Origin: Scolanthus callimorphus | Lineage: Eukaryota > Cnidaria > Anthozoa > Actiniaria > Edwardsiidae | DNA: 64,000 nucleotides | Assembly (NCBI GenBank): GCA_033964015.1 | Contig: CM066920.1 | Location: 7,159,912 to 7,223,911 of the forward strand | Reading direction: 5' to 3' | Part shown: positions 1 through 13,300 of the stretch, piece after piece | Layout of the letters: each line of letters begins with the position of its first letter | How positions within the stretch are numbered: the first letter of the stretch is position 1 | The notes under the pieces: generated by a model | Seen by the model: only the letters and a program-made list of their open reading frames with translations | Told to the model about the DNA's origin: nothing | Databases searched by the model: none | Translations under genes and position numbers: made by a program

Positions 1-678
1 CACGAGTTTGAGTCAAACTTCTAAACAATCTTTTTTTTTAGGGTGGAGAAACTTGTGGTACTGGTGTCCTTTTTCATGATTACTGATGGTTATTTCCAAA
101 ACCATTTTTACTTCTTGCTAATGAGTGACTGAGAAACTTACACACACTTTTTATTGAACGTTTCAAGGATCTTCCCAAGGGAGGAAAAAGGAAATGAAAC
201 TTGAACAAGGGGCAAGATTTAGTAGCAGGGTTGGTACTTAGTTCCAATCAACAGGAAACTGGTAATTTTATTATGTGGAGTACAGGATATGGGGTCTTAG
301 TCCACAACAGGAAAAAGAAAATGAACCTTGACAGGGATTTGACCTGAGGATAATTTGATGATTCTGTTGAGATAGAAAGACTTGCAAAATCCTGTATACT
401 CTGTTTATGACCAGAAGCTCAAAAACCCTACCCTGTTCAGTGGATCATCTCTGTATAGTCAATATATGGGAATTAACCCCTCAGGATTTACCTTAAGACC
501 CACCAACCCAAATACCCCATCCTCTGTCATTCTAGCGAACAATAAAGTGACTAAATGGGAAAAAGAGGTGAACATGTTTTGAGCCACCCCATGTGAACTT
601 TCCAATTCCCTCTGTGGTTAGGATATGGATATTTCTTGAATTACAAGCATTCTTCTCCCACCTATAATAGCTTACCAA
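1..678. other. non-coding, no feature seen
   Basis: I see no supported gene here. Open frames are short and lack recognisable motifs or a consistent splice partner. The sequence is AT-rich and looks intergenic. Confidence 0.5.
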
Positions 679-1036
679 GGGGGACATTGGGGTTGTCGGT
701 TCCGCAGTTTTAGCAGTTTTTAATTGCGTTTTTTTGGTTTTCTTAAATTTTCAATGCGGTTTCACGGTTTTAAAAAAGCCTGCGGAGCACGGTTTTGACA
801 TTTTTCAAACACGATTTTTCGGATTTTGTCACTTTTAATGCGGTTTTACGGTTGTAAAATTTCTACAGAGCTCAGATTTTTCTGCTATGACCGCCTTTTA
901 CTCCCATCACGTTTTTTTAAACAAATCTAATTTGGGAATTGCGGTTTCGGTTTTGATACGATTTTGTGTGCGTTTTTGCGAATTTGATGTAATTTGTGGG
1001 CGGTTTTGCGGTTTCTGTACCTCCCCAATGTCCCCC
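679..1036. mobile_element. hAT-like MITE, copy 1 of the AAACCGC-rich family
   Basis: The ends are inverted repeats reading GGGGGACATTGGGG on the left and its complement on the right. The interior is full of GCGGTTT and ACGGTTTT motifs, so one strand is strongly pyrimidine/G biased. A second copy lies in the opposite orientation at 13071-13432. The 8-bp flanks share CTTACC at the same offset, which fits a decayed 8-bp target duplication. It has no coding capacity. Confidence 0.75.
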
Positions 1037-1386
1037 TCCTTACCTGAAGACAATAAATAAAATCACAGTAAATCCATATTTCTTTCAGCTCTGTCTGAAA
1101 AATGTAATTTGTTTTAGTTAATCAGTTTTAAAAATGTGATCTTTAATGTTAGTCTAACTGGAATGCATTTGCAACCAATGTTGATATTGGCTTTGTCTTC
1201 CCCTTGTATATCAGGCTCATATCTCCCCCACAAATACGGGTTTATAACTACTGATAACTCTCTGAACCTTTACTGATTCAGGGGTGGGGCATGTTGATGA
1301 CTGACAGAAGCCCACTCATAGGTATTGCATTGCTTCCATATCTATTCAAAAGCAGTTTTTTCTACCCATTGAAATAATCCTGTCCT

Positions 1387-1615
1387 TAAGCCTGGTGCAC
1401 ACTTGCGACATAACGACATAAGAAAAATATCACGCGAACAAAATTTAGTGCTTTACAAACGTTCAAGTCGACAAAAAATAACATAAGATTGCTTTGGTGA
1501 AGTAACCTAATGATGATCCATGGAAAATACTGATTATTTCAATTATTTTCACATGCTTTTTTCATTGCAACATAACGTCCTTATGTCGTTATGTCGCTAG
1601 TGTGCACCGGCTTTA
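1387..1615. mobile_element. MITE with 36-bp terminal inverted repeats (GCACACT family)
   Basis: The left end (1387-1422) and right end (about 1580-1615) are near-perfect inverted repeats built around GGTGCACACT and GCGACATAACGACATAAG. The interior is short, AT-rich and non-coding. A relative with an eroded left end lies at about 16700-16852. I cannot fix the target duplication, so the superfamily is left open. Confidence 0.75.
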
Positions 1616-2650
1616 CACTCTTACCTGGAATGCAGCATTGCAGTGAAAGAGATCCTGGTTGCTTATCAATGAACATATTTCCCTCCACCAGACAACAATA
1701 CTTGAGCAGCCATTTGTGCCTAAAATAATTATAGAATAAGAAAAACCTTAATATGATAAAGAATTAACTCAAAAATCATGCTATACAGAAGCCTCTTATG
1801 ATGAACAAATTACCACCCAGCAAGGTGCCCACTTCCTATGTGATATAGAAGCACTTAATATATACATTATCCAGGGAGCTGACACTATACAAAGCCAACC
1901 TCTGTCACAGTAATCTCTTGAGAGAACTTACTAACGTGTACTGTACATTTACAGGTCAGCGAAAAGTACTATTATATGACCCAATTTTTGTGGCAGAGAA
2001 AACAAATTGTGCTAGATCAAGCATTATATGCCTTGCTACATTTATACCTTCCTTTAAAATCCACTTTCCTCTCTGGCAATCTCCAATAATATATTTATCC
2101 TGTAAGGGCTTTAAAATACTGCCATGTTGTGTGTTTACATCTTGAATGCTATGTGTATTTAATGTCCTTCTTCTCTTGATGGATGAGCAAGCACACCAAA
2201 TCTAAACAGTCACACAAAGATAAATCAGTATCAAAGAAATAGGTTTGAGTGGATTTGAAAACATAAGTGATGAAAGCAAGTCACAATGGCTTTGTTGTAT
2301 GGGAACTTTAAAGAGCTGTACTGACTCCTCCCCTGGCCCACCCAATGTGGTAGGGGTATGGATCTTTTCACAAAATTCAGGGGTTTCAATAGAAGGCGGC
2401 TACCGGCAGTAAACCGCCATCTACTTCACTGCTGTCCACTGCCAACATCACGATTACTTCAATATTAAAGTAATAGAATACATGAACATGCCAATTATCT
2501 TGCCCTCAAAATGCAGGAAATGCTTTTTCTGCTACAGAAATTTCAAAATTTCCCAGGGGGCATGCCCCCGTACCCCCCTGAAAGGCCTAGGCCTTACGGC
2601 CTCCGTATGGGACCCCAAAACCCATCCGCCTACTTACAAAACTTAGCCTG
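1616..2650. other. non-coding, no feature seen
   Basis: This stretch has no supported exon, RNA gene or clear repeat. Short frames at 1918-2145 and 2511-2930 lack motifs; the second mainly shadows the minus-strand exon that ends at 2651. Confidence 0.4.
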
Positions 2651-3270
2651 CTACTTCAACTTATTGAAACCCCTGGAAATTACACATTTCCAACTTACGA
2701 TGGAGTTCTGTTGTTCTGTCAACCTCTTTCTCACTCCAAAATTGGACTCTGTGGTAAAAGAATCTCTTCTGCATGTTTCATTTTGGCCGGATGACGAGCA
2801 GTTCTTTTTAGAATACACTGGATTAAAGTCGTGTAAGGCAGCATTGTGCTTAAGGCCACTGTCTTTGGCAGAATACTTGTTGGAAAATTTCAAAAATGAA
2901 TCAGATATGTTAGGGGGCTTGTGGATGTAGACAAGTGCAAGGCCATGTTGCTGTTCTGTAAGAAATGAGTAAATAGTCATAGGAGCTAGTTGAAACGTTC
3001 AACTAACTATATATGTTTCTAGTTAAACAAGATTTGATCCGATATGATCTGTCTGATACCTTCTCTTTAGCAAGGTCAAGAGATAGTTGTTTTCTTACCA
3101 CTATGCAAGAGTTGGAATTTCGATCCTTTGACGGGAATAAGCTGATCCTTTGACTCCGACTGGTCTGATGTTTCTAGGATGTTATTGACGATGTCTTTAG
3201 GTTTCACAACACATTCATCACAACAATCAGCAGGCTGATACAACACGCACTTATCCTGAATCTTGTTCAT
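2651..3270 (-). CDS. unrecognised two-exon gene, about 158 aa
   Basis: Two minus-strand exons join cleanly. Exon 1 is 3270-3099: ATG, 57 codons, phase 1 end at a GTAAGA donor. Exon 2 is 2955-2651: it follows a TTTCTTACAG acceptor, starts in the matching phase and runs 100 codons to TAG. The predicted protein is basic, with a Cys-rich stretch near residues 16-20 (CCDEC) and no signal peptide or membrane segment. I do not recognise the family. It is divergent from the SEC24 gene, whose ATG lies about 1.1 kb away, so the two may share a promoter region. A YY1-like ATGGCGG motif sits about 190 bp upstream of its ATG. The phase match and reading length support a real gene, but upstream or downstream exons may be missing. 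Confidence 0.45.
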
Positions 3271-3456
3271 CGTTTCCGGTCAGAGTATCTGATGGACTCT
3301 CTCCCGGGCAAAGAACTCTTCATAACTTAATAGTTCGGAATTAGACACAATCATTCAATCCTCTTGAAATTGGGCATGTAAAGAGAGCTTTGAGTCACCC
3401 TTAGATGCCCTGAGTCCAGGCTTTTAGTCCGTTCTGCACTTTCCGTCCGCCTCTCT

Positions 3457-3470
3457 TCCGCCATTTTGAT
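3457..3470 (-). promoter_or_regulatory. YY1-like AAAATGGCGG motif
   Basis: Read on the minus strand, this is AAAATGGCGG, which matches the core of the metazoan YY1 site. It lies upstream of the minus-strand gene at 2651-3270. Such motifs often sit close to transcription starts of housekeeping genes. Function is inferred from the motif alone. Confidence 0.35.
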
Positions 3471-4347
3471 TTTCACAAAACATTATCCCCAGACTCCCTC
3501 CTGAATTCCCAACCGTTGATAAGGGACTGGAGCGAAATAAATTACCGAAAAAAGTTGCCACAGCAGTGATGACCGTTCTCATTTAATAGTAAGATTGTAT
3601 GGCTAGATAGGTGGCTGAGTTTAGTGAAAATGCATGAAAACTTGGCGAAAGTGCCTAGGAACGGTCCTGCATGTCGATTTTGAACTTACGAGAGTCTTTG
3701 ATAAGTGCGCGCCTCTGTGCGCAGGTAGTTTGAAATGCAAACGCGGTCTCCCCTATTTTGATCACATCAGATCAATGTCATGTTTCAGGAAAAATCACTA
3801 TCAATATATTGCGCTTACTTTGCGAGCAAATGAGTTTTAATAGCCATGACTAAAAATAACAAAATTTCAGTACATTATTGGGATTATTGTGCTGCTTTCG
3901 ATCGACGCGAGCGCGCACCGGATCCAGCGCGATACGACGGTTCTCCCATTTTTACGCAGCTATCTTTTAAAATTGTTTCTTTGAGGCTTTACCCCACCGA
4001 CTATTAGCGGTCCATACGTAATTTTATCCACCGAGACACAAGCTGGCTGAACATCTCGCCGTGTTAGTATATAGTACTTCCAGTTCGTTCTTATAGCCAC
4101 GTCGCCATTTTGAGTTGGCACGTCAGTCACGCATGCGCATTGGTCATCCGGGAATTTCAATCTATGCAAATCAAGACTACGTGGCAAAAAGAGTGCCAGA
4201 GACGACCAGAAACTTGGATTTAGACTCAAAATTCTCTTTCCCTGTGAGACTTTGAAACTATTCCTTAGAGGCATAGGCCTCTAGGTTGATTATTGTAGTA
4301 GTGCGTGAAGTTTCAAAGTTATTGGTGGTATATAGTGGCAGAAAACC

Positions 4348-7300
4348 ATGATGAACCCAGGGCAGCCTGGCGCCGGCTACAGGTAAGATGGCGGACGTCT
4401 GATAGTGTTGGGTTTCGGTGTGATACTGAGATTTTAACAATGTTGTGTTTAATGTAGGAATCCAGCGATGGATGGGCCGTATAAAGGTGGATCTGGCCTT
4501 CCCATGGGACCCTCTGGTTCATTTCCTCCTCAACAGTTTCCTCCTGGAACAATGACAAATGGAGTGCAACAGGCTTTCACAAACGGACCTACAGTTAGTC
4601 AAAATTTTACTTCACAACAACAGTTTTTACCGAGTCAGTCTCAGCCTTCGCCGCAGAAGGTACTGCTAATGTTAGGTAGATGATCGGTTATTCAAAATAC
4701 CCTACAATTTTAATAAGAAATCGCAAATCGTATGAATTGTTTGTTAGTTTGCTGGCTCATCATTGTCTTTCGATAGCCAACAGCTCCAGATGTCAAATGA
4801 GACCACAAACTGATACTTCTTTCGACTCTGTTTTTGTCCTCAAGTCTTAGCTTACATTTGCCTGTAGTATTTGGGCGCCAAAATATGCTTGATTTTATAA
4901 CTTGACATGCCAGGACTGTTTCAGGATGTCTGTGGAATGCTGTATTTTTATCACAGAAGACATGATGTACAGTAAGACTTACATTATTAAAGCCAGCTTT
5001 TCACTAGTGAAATAAGGGGGACAGAGAAGCAGACAGAGACATAAGAGCTTACGTTTGTGTGAAAATCATTGAGACAGTAGTGACGTAAGCTTACCACCGT
5101 ATGCATTGCTACGCGACCTAAAAATTCACCATTGCGATTGGCGATTCTCAGCAAAGGAATTGTAATGTCAATTTTCTTGAACCAGAAAGTTAATAATTCT
5201 AGGCCAGAAAGCCAAAGGATAGCTTACAATAAACTTAGTTGATTTTACAATCAATATTGACCCACAGAAGTAGCCGAATCCAACGTTTTGGTTTTGATTG
5301 ACGGCTAAAAATCGCCAATCACCCATCACAACAGTAAACTTTGAGGTTGCGTAGCAATGCATACAGTGGTAAGCAGAGATGCAAGAAAAAGGAAACCTTC
5401 CGCTCTGCTTTCTTCATGCTTACATCTCCTTTTCCGATCTAAAGTTTCTGATCTAAAGCCCACAATATTGTAGCCGGAAACATGTTTCCATCAGATTTTA
5501 AAATTATTATTATTATTATTTCTCTTTTTTTGTGTCCCCATATTAGTATGGGAGCTTTTTCCCAAGCAAGGCAGTTTTGGCACTTCTTATCTATCTTCTA
5601 TATATAAATCATCTTCAGGGACTTAGAACTAAAGTATGCCGACCAGAGTAAACTCACCTACATGGTAGGAATATCCTGCCTTAGACTGGCATTGATATGG
5701 ATTCGACCCACACACCAATCCCAACGGGCTGATAGCTTAGTTGGTAGAGCGGCGGTCTAGATACCCGAAGGTCGTGGGTTTGAATCCCACCCAGCCTGCA
5801 TTTTTTTTTTCAAATCCAGGTGAGTTTACTCTGGTCGGCATATGTTAATTCTAAGTCCCTGAAGATGATTTATATATTGAATCGAAACCAGAAATCTTCG
5901 CTCTGAGTTTCTCAGTAGTCAGTTTACATGGTAGGAATATCCTGCCTTAGACTGGCATTGATATGGATTCGACCCACACACCAATCCCAACAGGCTGATA
6001 GCTTAGTTGGTAGAGCGGTGGTCTAGATACCCGAAGGTCGTGGGTTCGAATCCCACTCAGCCTGGATTTTTTTTTTCAAATCCAGGTGAGTTTACTCTGG
6101 TCGGCATACGTTATCTATCTTCTCTCTATCTGTTTTCCAACACACTTGCTGGTATTACAATCAAACTCATTTTTTTCTGTTTATAAACAAAACTCTCAAA
6201 AAAGTCTCTAACCCATAAAAAGCAACAGCCTTACTGTCTATACTCTTTTTATATGATAAGGTCAAGAATTAGCTTCAGCCTAAAGGGTGTACAAACTTCA
6301 ATGTTCTTATAAAACCAGGTTCTATAAAAAGAGTGTATTTTCAGGGGTACAAGCAAGGGTAACTTATTGTCATTATCAGGGCTAACTTGTTGCATGCTTT
6401 AATCTGTAGTCCAGATTTGCAATCTATATTAAGCAATCAGTTATCCTTACATTAACATTTTCATTTTACAACAGGGAGGGGTACCATATGGCCATTCACC
6501 ACTCTCACAGCCAATGTCTAGGCCTTCCCCTCTCCCATCACAGTCTCAGGGTTTGCCCCAACAAGCACCTTCACAGCAATCTGGGACGCCACAACAGCAT
6601 TTCCAACAGCCTCCACGGCCAGGAGGACCTACAATGCAACAACAGCCACCAAGACCTGGTGGCCCTCTACAGCAAGGACCACCTCGGCCTGGGGGACCTC
6701 CACAACAGGGACCACCCCGACCTGTGGGACCCCCACAACAGGGACCACCTCGGCCTGGAGGACCCCTGCAACAGGGACCACCTCGGCCTGGAGGACCCCT
6801 GCAACAGGGACCACCTCGGCCTGGAGGACCCCTGCAACAGGGACCACCTCGGCCTGGCGGACCACTACAACAGGGACCACCACGACCTGGGGGGCCCCCA
6901 CAGCAGGGTATAAGACCAGGCGGACCACCTCAGCCACACATGCAAAGGCCCTCTGGACCTCCTTCACAACTACAGCCATCAGGGCATCTACCACAGTCTG
7001 GACAGCCACAATCATCATTACCACCACAGCCGCAACACCCACCTCGACAACAGCACCCACACCAGCAGGTTAGCAAGTGCATCATGATTTGCTTGATGTA
7101 GCTTGGTTACACTTGTCATCAATGATACTAAGTCTTGGTGTCAGTAATTTTTCTGTGCTTACATTATTCTATTTTTCATTTTAAAATATGACCAGATGAA
7201 TCAGCAAATGCAGAATCTCAGTATCAGCTCTTCCCAGCCTCAACCCCTAATGGGATGGTCACAGCCAGGCCAACAAGATGTATGTAATGCTATTTTATTT

Positions 7301-10300
7301 TATTTATTCAGTAACATAACTTGAGTATCACAGTTCACCCATGTTTTGTTTTGACCAGTCAATATTTTGTAGTATTGACATCTTTTCAAAGAGCTGGCTA
7401 ACTGAAACTGGAAGACCAATTATCAGCAATCAAACAATCCAAGGCTCATTAGTGCAGATTTCATATGACTATAGTGAAACCATGGAGTTGATTACAAAGT
7501 GATTACCAATTACTCATAATGTCAGCCATCTGAAATCTACTCTATAAGGTGAAGTACTCAAGACTGAATTCACTTCCAGGGCTTCCACAGACCTCCTGCT
7601 TCTACAGCAGCACAGATGTTCCCCCCTATGCCTGGCCCTCATTCCAGTTTGCCTGGCTCCCAACATGGGGCACCCCCCTCAAGTCTGACAATGAACCCCC
7701 CATCTTCCATGAATATGGGTATGATGCCACCTGCTCCAGGCATGGGCAGCCTCCCTCCTACCAGTCGCCCTGGCGCTCAGCCACCTATGATGCCTCCCTC
7801 TGCCTATCCTGGTGGTCAGGTTAGTTATGTTGATTCAGACCTGACGGATCAGGCTTTTACTGGCGTTGAGTCTTTAGATCAGCAGGCTTCCGAGCCTGTG
7901 ACATTATACACAGAGGGAGAACATCATGGGGACATGACCCCACCACCAACAGGAGCCAGCCCATCAGGGTGGCAAGGGCGAGGCCGCTATCCCAGTCAGC
8001 CATCGAGCCCAACCAGCAGTGACCAGAGCTTTGGATTATTGCCTCCAGCAGTGAGTTAAAGCTTCAAGATTGGAGTGACAGCATGTGGAGAGCTGGATGT
8101 AACATCTTCTACTGCTGCATCTTCTACCTACCCATGCGTCTATTACTCTATACTGCTATCATCTTATACTTAATATGACTGCATATTATGCTGTTGGCTC
8201 TAATGTTCTTACTCTGATTTTCATAATTCTGTGAACTCTCCACCAATCACCAAACCATTTTGGTGTGCATCAGCCAAAATTCTAGCATGAGTCATGATTT
8301 TATGAAACCTCTGCATGTTGTTGATGGACACCAGAATGTAATTTGGCAATAGGAAATTGAAAGTTGGAGTTGGCAGAATTATGATAACCACAGTAATTTG
8401 TGCTCTATACTTGTACCTTTTAATTGCAATGTACAGTCTATAATGTCTAATAATATGGTTTATTATCAGTCATTCATAAATTGCTAGTTGATATGTAATT
8501 TTTAATGTCCAGCTCTTGTTTCAATTTGCAATATTTTTTACTTATTAATTTATTTACATATTTAGTAAAATGTATGATATTATTCATTCTTCAGCCCCAA
8601 TCTGGATACATGGGTGGAGCCCCTATGGGTGGTATGCCTCCTCCTCCTGGTCACCGTCCCACTCATCCCATGGGCGGGGGCATGCCTGCCCCTGGTCCTA
8701 TGGGCTCACCAATGCAGCAGCAAAAGAGAATTGATCCTGATCAGATGCCCAGCCCGGTAGGTGAAGCTGATGGTATATCTAGTTATTTTTCATAAACATA
8801 TTGAGATGTAACCTTATTTCCAATGGAATGAATAGTGTATAGATGGAGGTTTTCACACAAATGGGTTTCTGCAAAACCTTCCATTTAAAAAAATTAAATT
8901 GCTGAATATGCCACTTTGAATAGACCACTATTTAAAATATCAAATTAATTTGTTACTTAGAATAAAGCTTTAGTTCTGTAGATACCATTTAGGCAAATTG
9001 AAAGTCTAGGCTTTAGATAGTCTTGTTACACTACACTTTGGATACTTAATTTGGATTTTGCATCCCATTATCTCAGATACAAGTCATGAAAGATGATCAA
9101 GAAACTCACAAAGGCCAAACATTCATAACCAACACTCGTGACAGAATACCTCCATTAGTGACCACTAAATTTGTGGTGAAAGATAATGGTAACTGCAGTC
9201 CACGCTTCATGAGATCTACTATGTATAATGTACCATGTAATAAGGACCTTTTGCAAGCCAGCGACATCCCTCTATCAGCACTTATCACCCCATTTGCTGA
9301 AATTCCCACAAGCGAGGTAAGATTTCTGGCCCAAACCTGACAATAGCTCAATTACTCATGTCCCAGCCACATTCACTAAGATTCTACTTAGAGGGATGGG
9401 TTTCTTTGTTTTGAAAGTTCTCAAAAGAACAAAGAAAAAATAGGTCCTAAAAAAGTGTGATAAATTATACCACAATGTGATTTTGGAGGGTCATAAAATT
9501 CCATGATGGAGTATGTCAGTTTCTGCTCAAAAAAGCTGAAGTTTGGAATATACCGCGGTATTGCAAGGAGTCAATCTGCAATTGGGTAAAGTATCTTACA
9601 TAACTGTTATAAAGTGCAGAGAATTAATATGTGATTACAGCAAAAAATGAAAATGTTCTGCCAGTCAAATCTTATGAGCCAGATTCTTGCCCTGTTTCAT
9701 CTAGTGCAGTCGCCTGGCTTTCTGTTGAGAGAATGTGTGGTTTTAACTCGGAGGGAAGCCAGTTGTCTTCACTAGGTGAAACAGGGCAAGAGTTTCATTG
9801 GCTCAGATAGTTTCATTGGCAGAACAACAAAGAGAAAAATCAAAACAAAGTTTGATGTTTTTGAAACCGTGGGTCATGATGCAATGGTTTTTAGCTGTAA
9901 GGACCCCCACCCTCAACCAATATAGTTTTTGGGAAAACAGGACCTTTACTCCCTGGAGTATTTTTGTGTATCTTATTTGCCACCAACAGACAGTCTTCCC
10001 TTTTCAGGAAATCCATTCATTTACCATGAGAAGTCTTTTATTAATCAGTGATTCTTTTATTAATCAGTGATCCTCAATCAGGAATGCTTTACACACTGAC
10101 ATGTTGCCAAATGGGAACTCACCTTTGCTTCTATGGTTCTATTGTTTTTATAGGGATATTTACCAATTGTGAACCATGGGGCTAATGGACCTGTTAGGTG
10201 TAACAGGTGCAAGGCATATATTAACCCCTTTGTGCAGTTTATTGATGGTGGAAGAAGATTTGTCTGTAATATCTGTACATATTCCACAGAAGGTATACCA

Positions 10301-13300
10301 TAATTAATAATGGCTAGAATACCATGTAAAAAAGGAGTGGTGGTGGGGGGGGGGGGGGGGGGCTGGGTACCAGGGTGCGCAGGACCCCCTCATTGAAGCT
10401 CTAAAAGACAGTGAACATGTGAGAAAATTTCTAAATATATTGGAAAATTAGCAAAGAAAGGGGCCCCTACCTCACTCTGGGCCCCTTCTGGCAAAGTTGC
10501 AGCTGTCTTTGGTGCTAAATGCAAATCAGCTAAAATTATGTAAACAATGGAAGTTGCCTATAATATGAATCTGGCACCATTTATCCACAATATGTCTTAT
10601 AACCCTGCCCTTGTCATGTAGTTCCACAAGAGTTCTTCTGCCATCTGGATCACCAAGGGTTACGGGTTGATCTGTATGAGCGGCCTGAGTTACATCTTGG
10701 TTCTTACGAATTGTGGCAACTACAGATTATTGTAAGGTATGATTAAACTACCAGTACTACTCTTGACTAATAATAGACCTCTTGCTTGGGCATAATGTTT
10801 TCCCACTTCAGATCATGTGGAATCATTTTTCATTTGGGACATGTGTCCATCTTCAAAATATCCTTCAATGCATAGCAGAAAAAGAAAGAAAGAATACTCT
10901 TGGGAATGCCACATGATCTGAAATAGGACAACATTTCACCCAAGCGACAGATGTCTAATACCAGTTTATGATATAGGATTCAGGATTCAACTACTGTGAT
11001 AGAGTTTTCTTTGACCCATTTTTCAGTCAACTTTGGGTCAACTGAAATGCTACAATATGCTTTAGGGGTAGCACATTGGACTGATTCATTTATTAATCAT
11101 AAAATGCTATGGTGTGCTTGTATTATTATTAATGCGATGAGACACATTGTTATGTTTTAAGGGGTAGAGCAACAATTTGCTGATTTGTATGCACAGAGAG
11201 TAGCTAAAACTGTATTGACTGTCATCTGTAATTTTCTTGTACAACAGGACCAAAAGTTCCCAGGCCCACCTGCCTATATCTTCATGATTGATGTATCCTA
11301 TCAGAGTTTACAGTGTGGTATGGTCAGAATGCTAATGAAGGAACTGAATGATCTACTAGATCATCTACCAAAGTATGTCTCATTGTTATATTTGCTACTT
11401 GATAGTCAGAAGTCCTGTCATTCTATCCATACAACAAATTTGATATAATAAATCCTTCTTTCCCCACAGAGAATTTAACAGTGAACAGTCCCAAGTTAGA
11501 GTAGGATTTGTCACATACAGCAATCATCTACACTTTTACAATGTCAAGGTACTGTACAACGGCAGCCTGAAAAGTGATAAATCTATGATGGAAAGTTACT
11601 AGGCTGTTTAAACTTTTATGACAGATCATGTTTAACTAATGTTTAACCAAGTTTAATGTCTTTACAGACAATCCTTCTAATAGATCCCAGCTTTAATGCA
11701 TGTACATGCTGCATGTATCAGTAACTAATGTTGCATTTGTTGGATACTATGTCAAGAATGAGCTCACTGTAGTAGGAATCCTGAAACTTGAAAAGAAACA
11801 TTTTTATAGCCCTACAGAAGAGCCAGCCCAGTGGGCTACCTTGGTAGTAGTAGGAGGGCATTTCTAAACTGAAGAGTGCATGCATGCTTGTAGCTGTAAT
11901 GGTCCATTTCCATTGATTCTCCCTAATAACAATCCTGACCTCTCTCCCTCCAGGGCAGCCTAGCACAGCCTCAGATGATGGTGGTGTCAGATGTTGAAGA
12001 CGTGTTTGTCCCTCTACTGGATGGATTCCTTGTCAGTGTAGAAGAAGCCAGAAGTGTAATTGACAGGTATACAATAATATTGCAATTCTATTGTGATTCT
12101 ATATGGCACATAAAGTAGTACTGCTGTTAAAAACGTTTTATAGATTCCTTCAAATTATGAACCTGCCAGGTTAAATGTGTATTTTTTTCTAACGAAAACA
12201 TATCTTCCAGTAAAATATAATGAACTTTGACAATAATAATAATAAGATTCCAGAGCAATTCTGGCTTTAGAAGTCATCTTTTGACTATTGCAATCAGTAA
12301 AGATTGATGAATGACTTTCCAGAACATATTAATCAATTTGATTTGTGATTTATGTGAGGCAATAATTGTGTTATTATCATCATTCTCCACACAGCTTGCT
12401 AGAACAAATTCCTGTGCTGTTTGGAGAAACAAGAGAAACAGAAACTGTACTTGGACCAGTTGTTCAAGCAGGAATGGAAGCACTGAAGGTGATTGTTGCC
12501 CTCATTTGATATGATTTTGCAATATGCACATGCAGCATTCCCTCAATGTGAAAGCATGCTAGCTAGAATCTTTCGCACACAGATTGATAATAAAATGTTT
12601 CTCTCTTACATTTGGAGCATCCTAAACAAAAATGTACAGTAAAAACCCATATATAAGAACCTATAATATTACCCTATTAACCTAAAAACAGGTTCTTGAA
12701 GTAAAAATACAAGGAGACATGGGTTTTATTATGGAGAATCTTAGCCTAACAGGTTCTTCAAATCCAAGTTCTTATACAGGTTTTTAGTGTTTAAAAAAAA
12801 CACATTTTGTGTGAATACTCCTCCAACAAGATGATATTTTAATCTCGAAGAATGACCAGGTTCCCCCACCACGCCCCAAATCACCCCCACCACACCCCAA
12901 GCCACCCCAACCCCTGCCCCAAATACAGATGTGCCCCCATATGTGTGATCAGTGCATTTTTCCAGATGTTTTATTTATTTCTCTGAAAAGTATTAGGACG
13001 TAATCCATTTGAAAATTGAGTAACAATTCTTGGAAACAATTCTCGGAACAAAATTATTTACATCATATTGAGGGGGACATTGGGGAGGTACAGAAACCGC
13101 AAAACCGCCCAAAAATTACATCAAAATCACAAAACCGCACACAAAATCGTATCAAAACCGAAACCGAAATTCACAAATTAGAATTCTTTTAGAAAAAGTG
13201 ACGGGAGTAGAAGGCGGTCATAGCAGAAAAATATGTGCTCTGTAGAAATTTTAAAACCGTAAAACTGCATTAAAAAGTGACAAAATCCGAAAAATCGTGA

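Noticed and set aside
5726..5797. Functional tRNA-Ser (AGA)
   Set aside because: Mismatched anticodon stem, no long variable arm, and a repeated context with inverted arms favour a tRNA-derived repeat.
6488..6913. Second plus-strand frame with [11 protein letters not shown] repeats
   Set aside because: Out-of-frame reading of the 33-bp coding repeat; the Sec24 frame has matching exon borders and family similarity.
6629..7060. Minus-strand frame of 143 codons, Val-rich
   Set aside because: It is the shadow of the Pro/Gln repeat of SEC24 exon 3 on the other strand.
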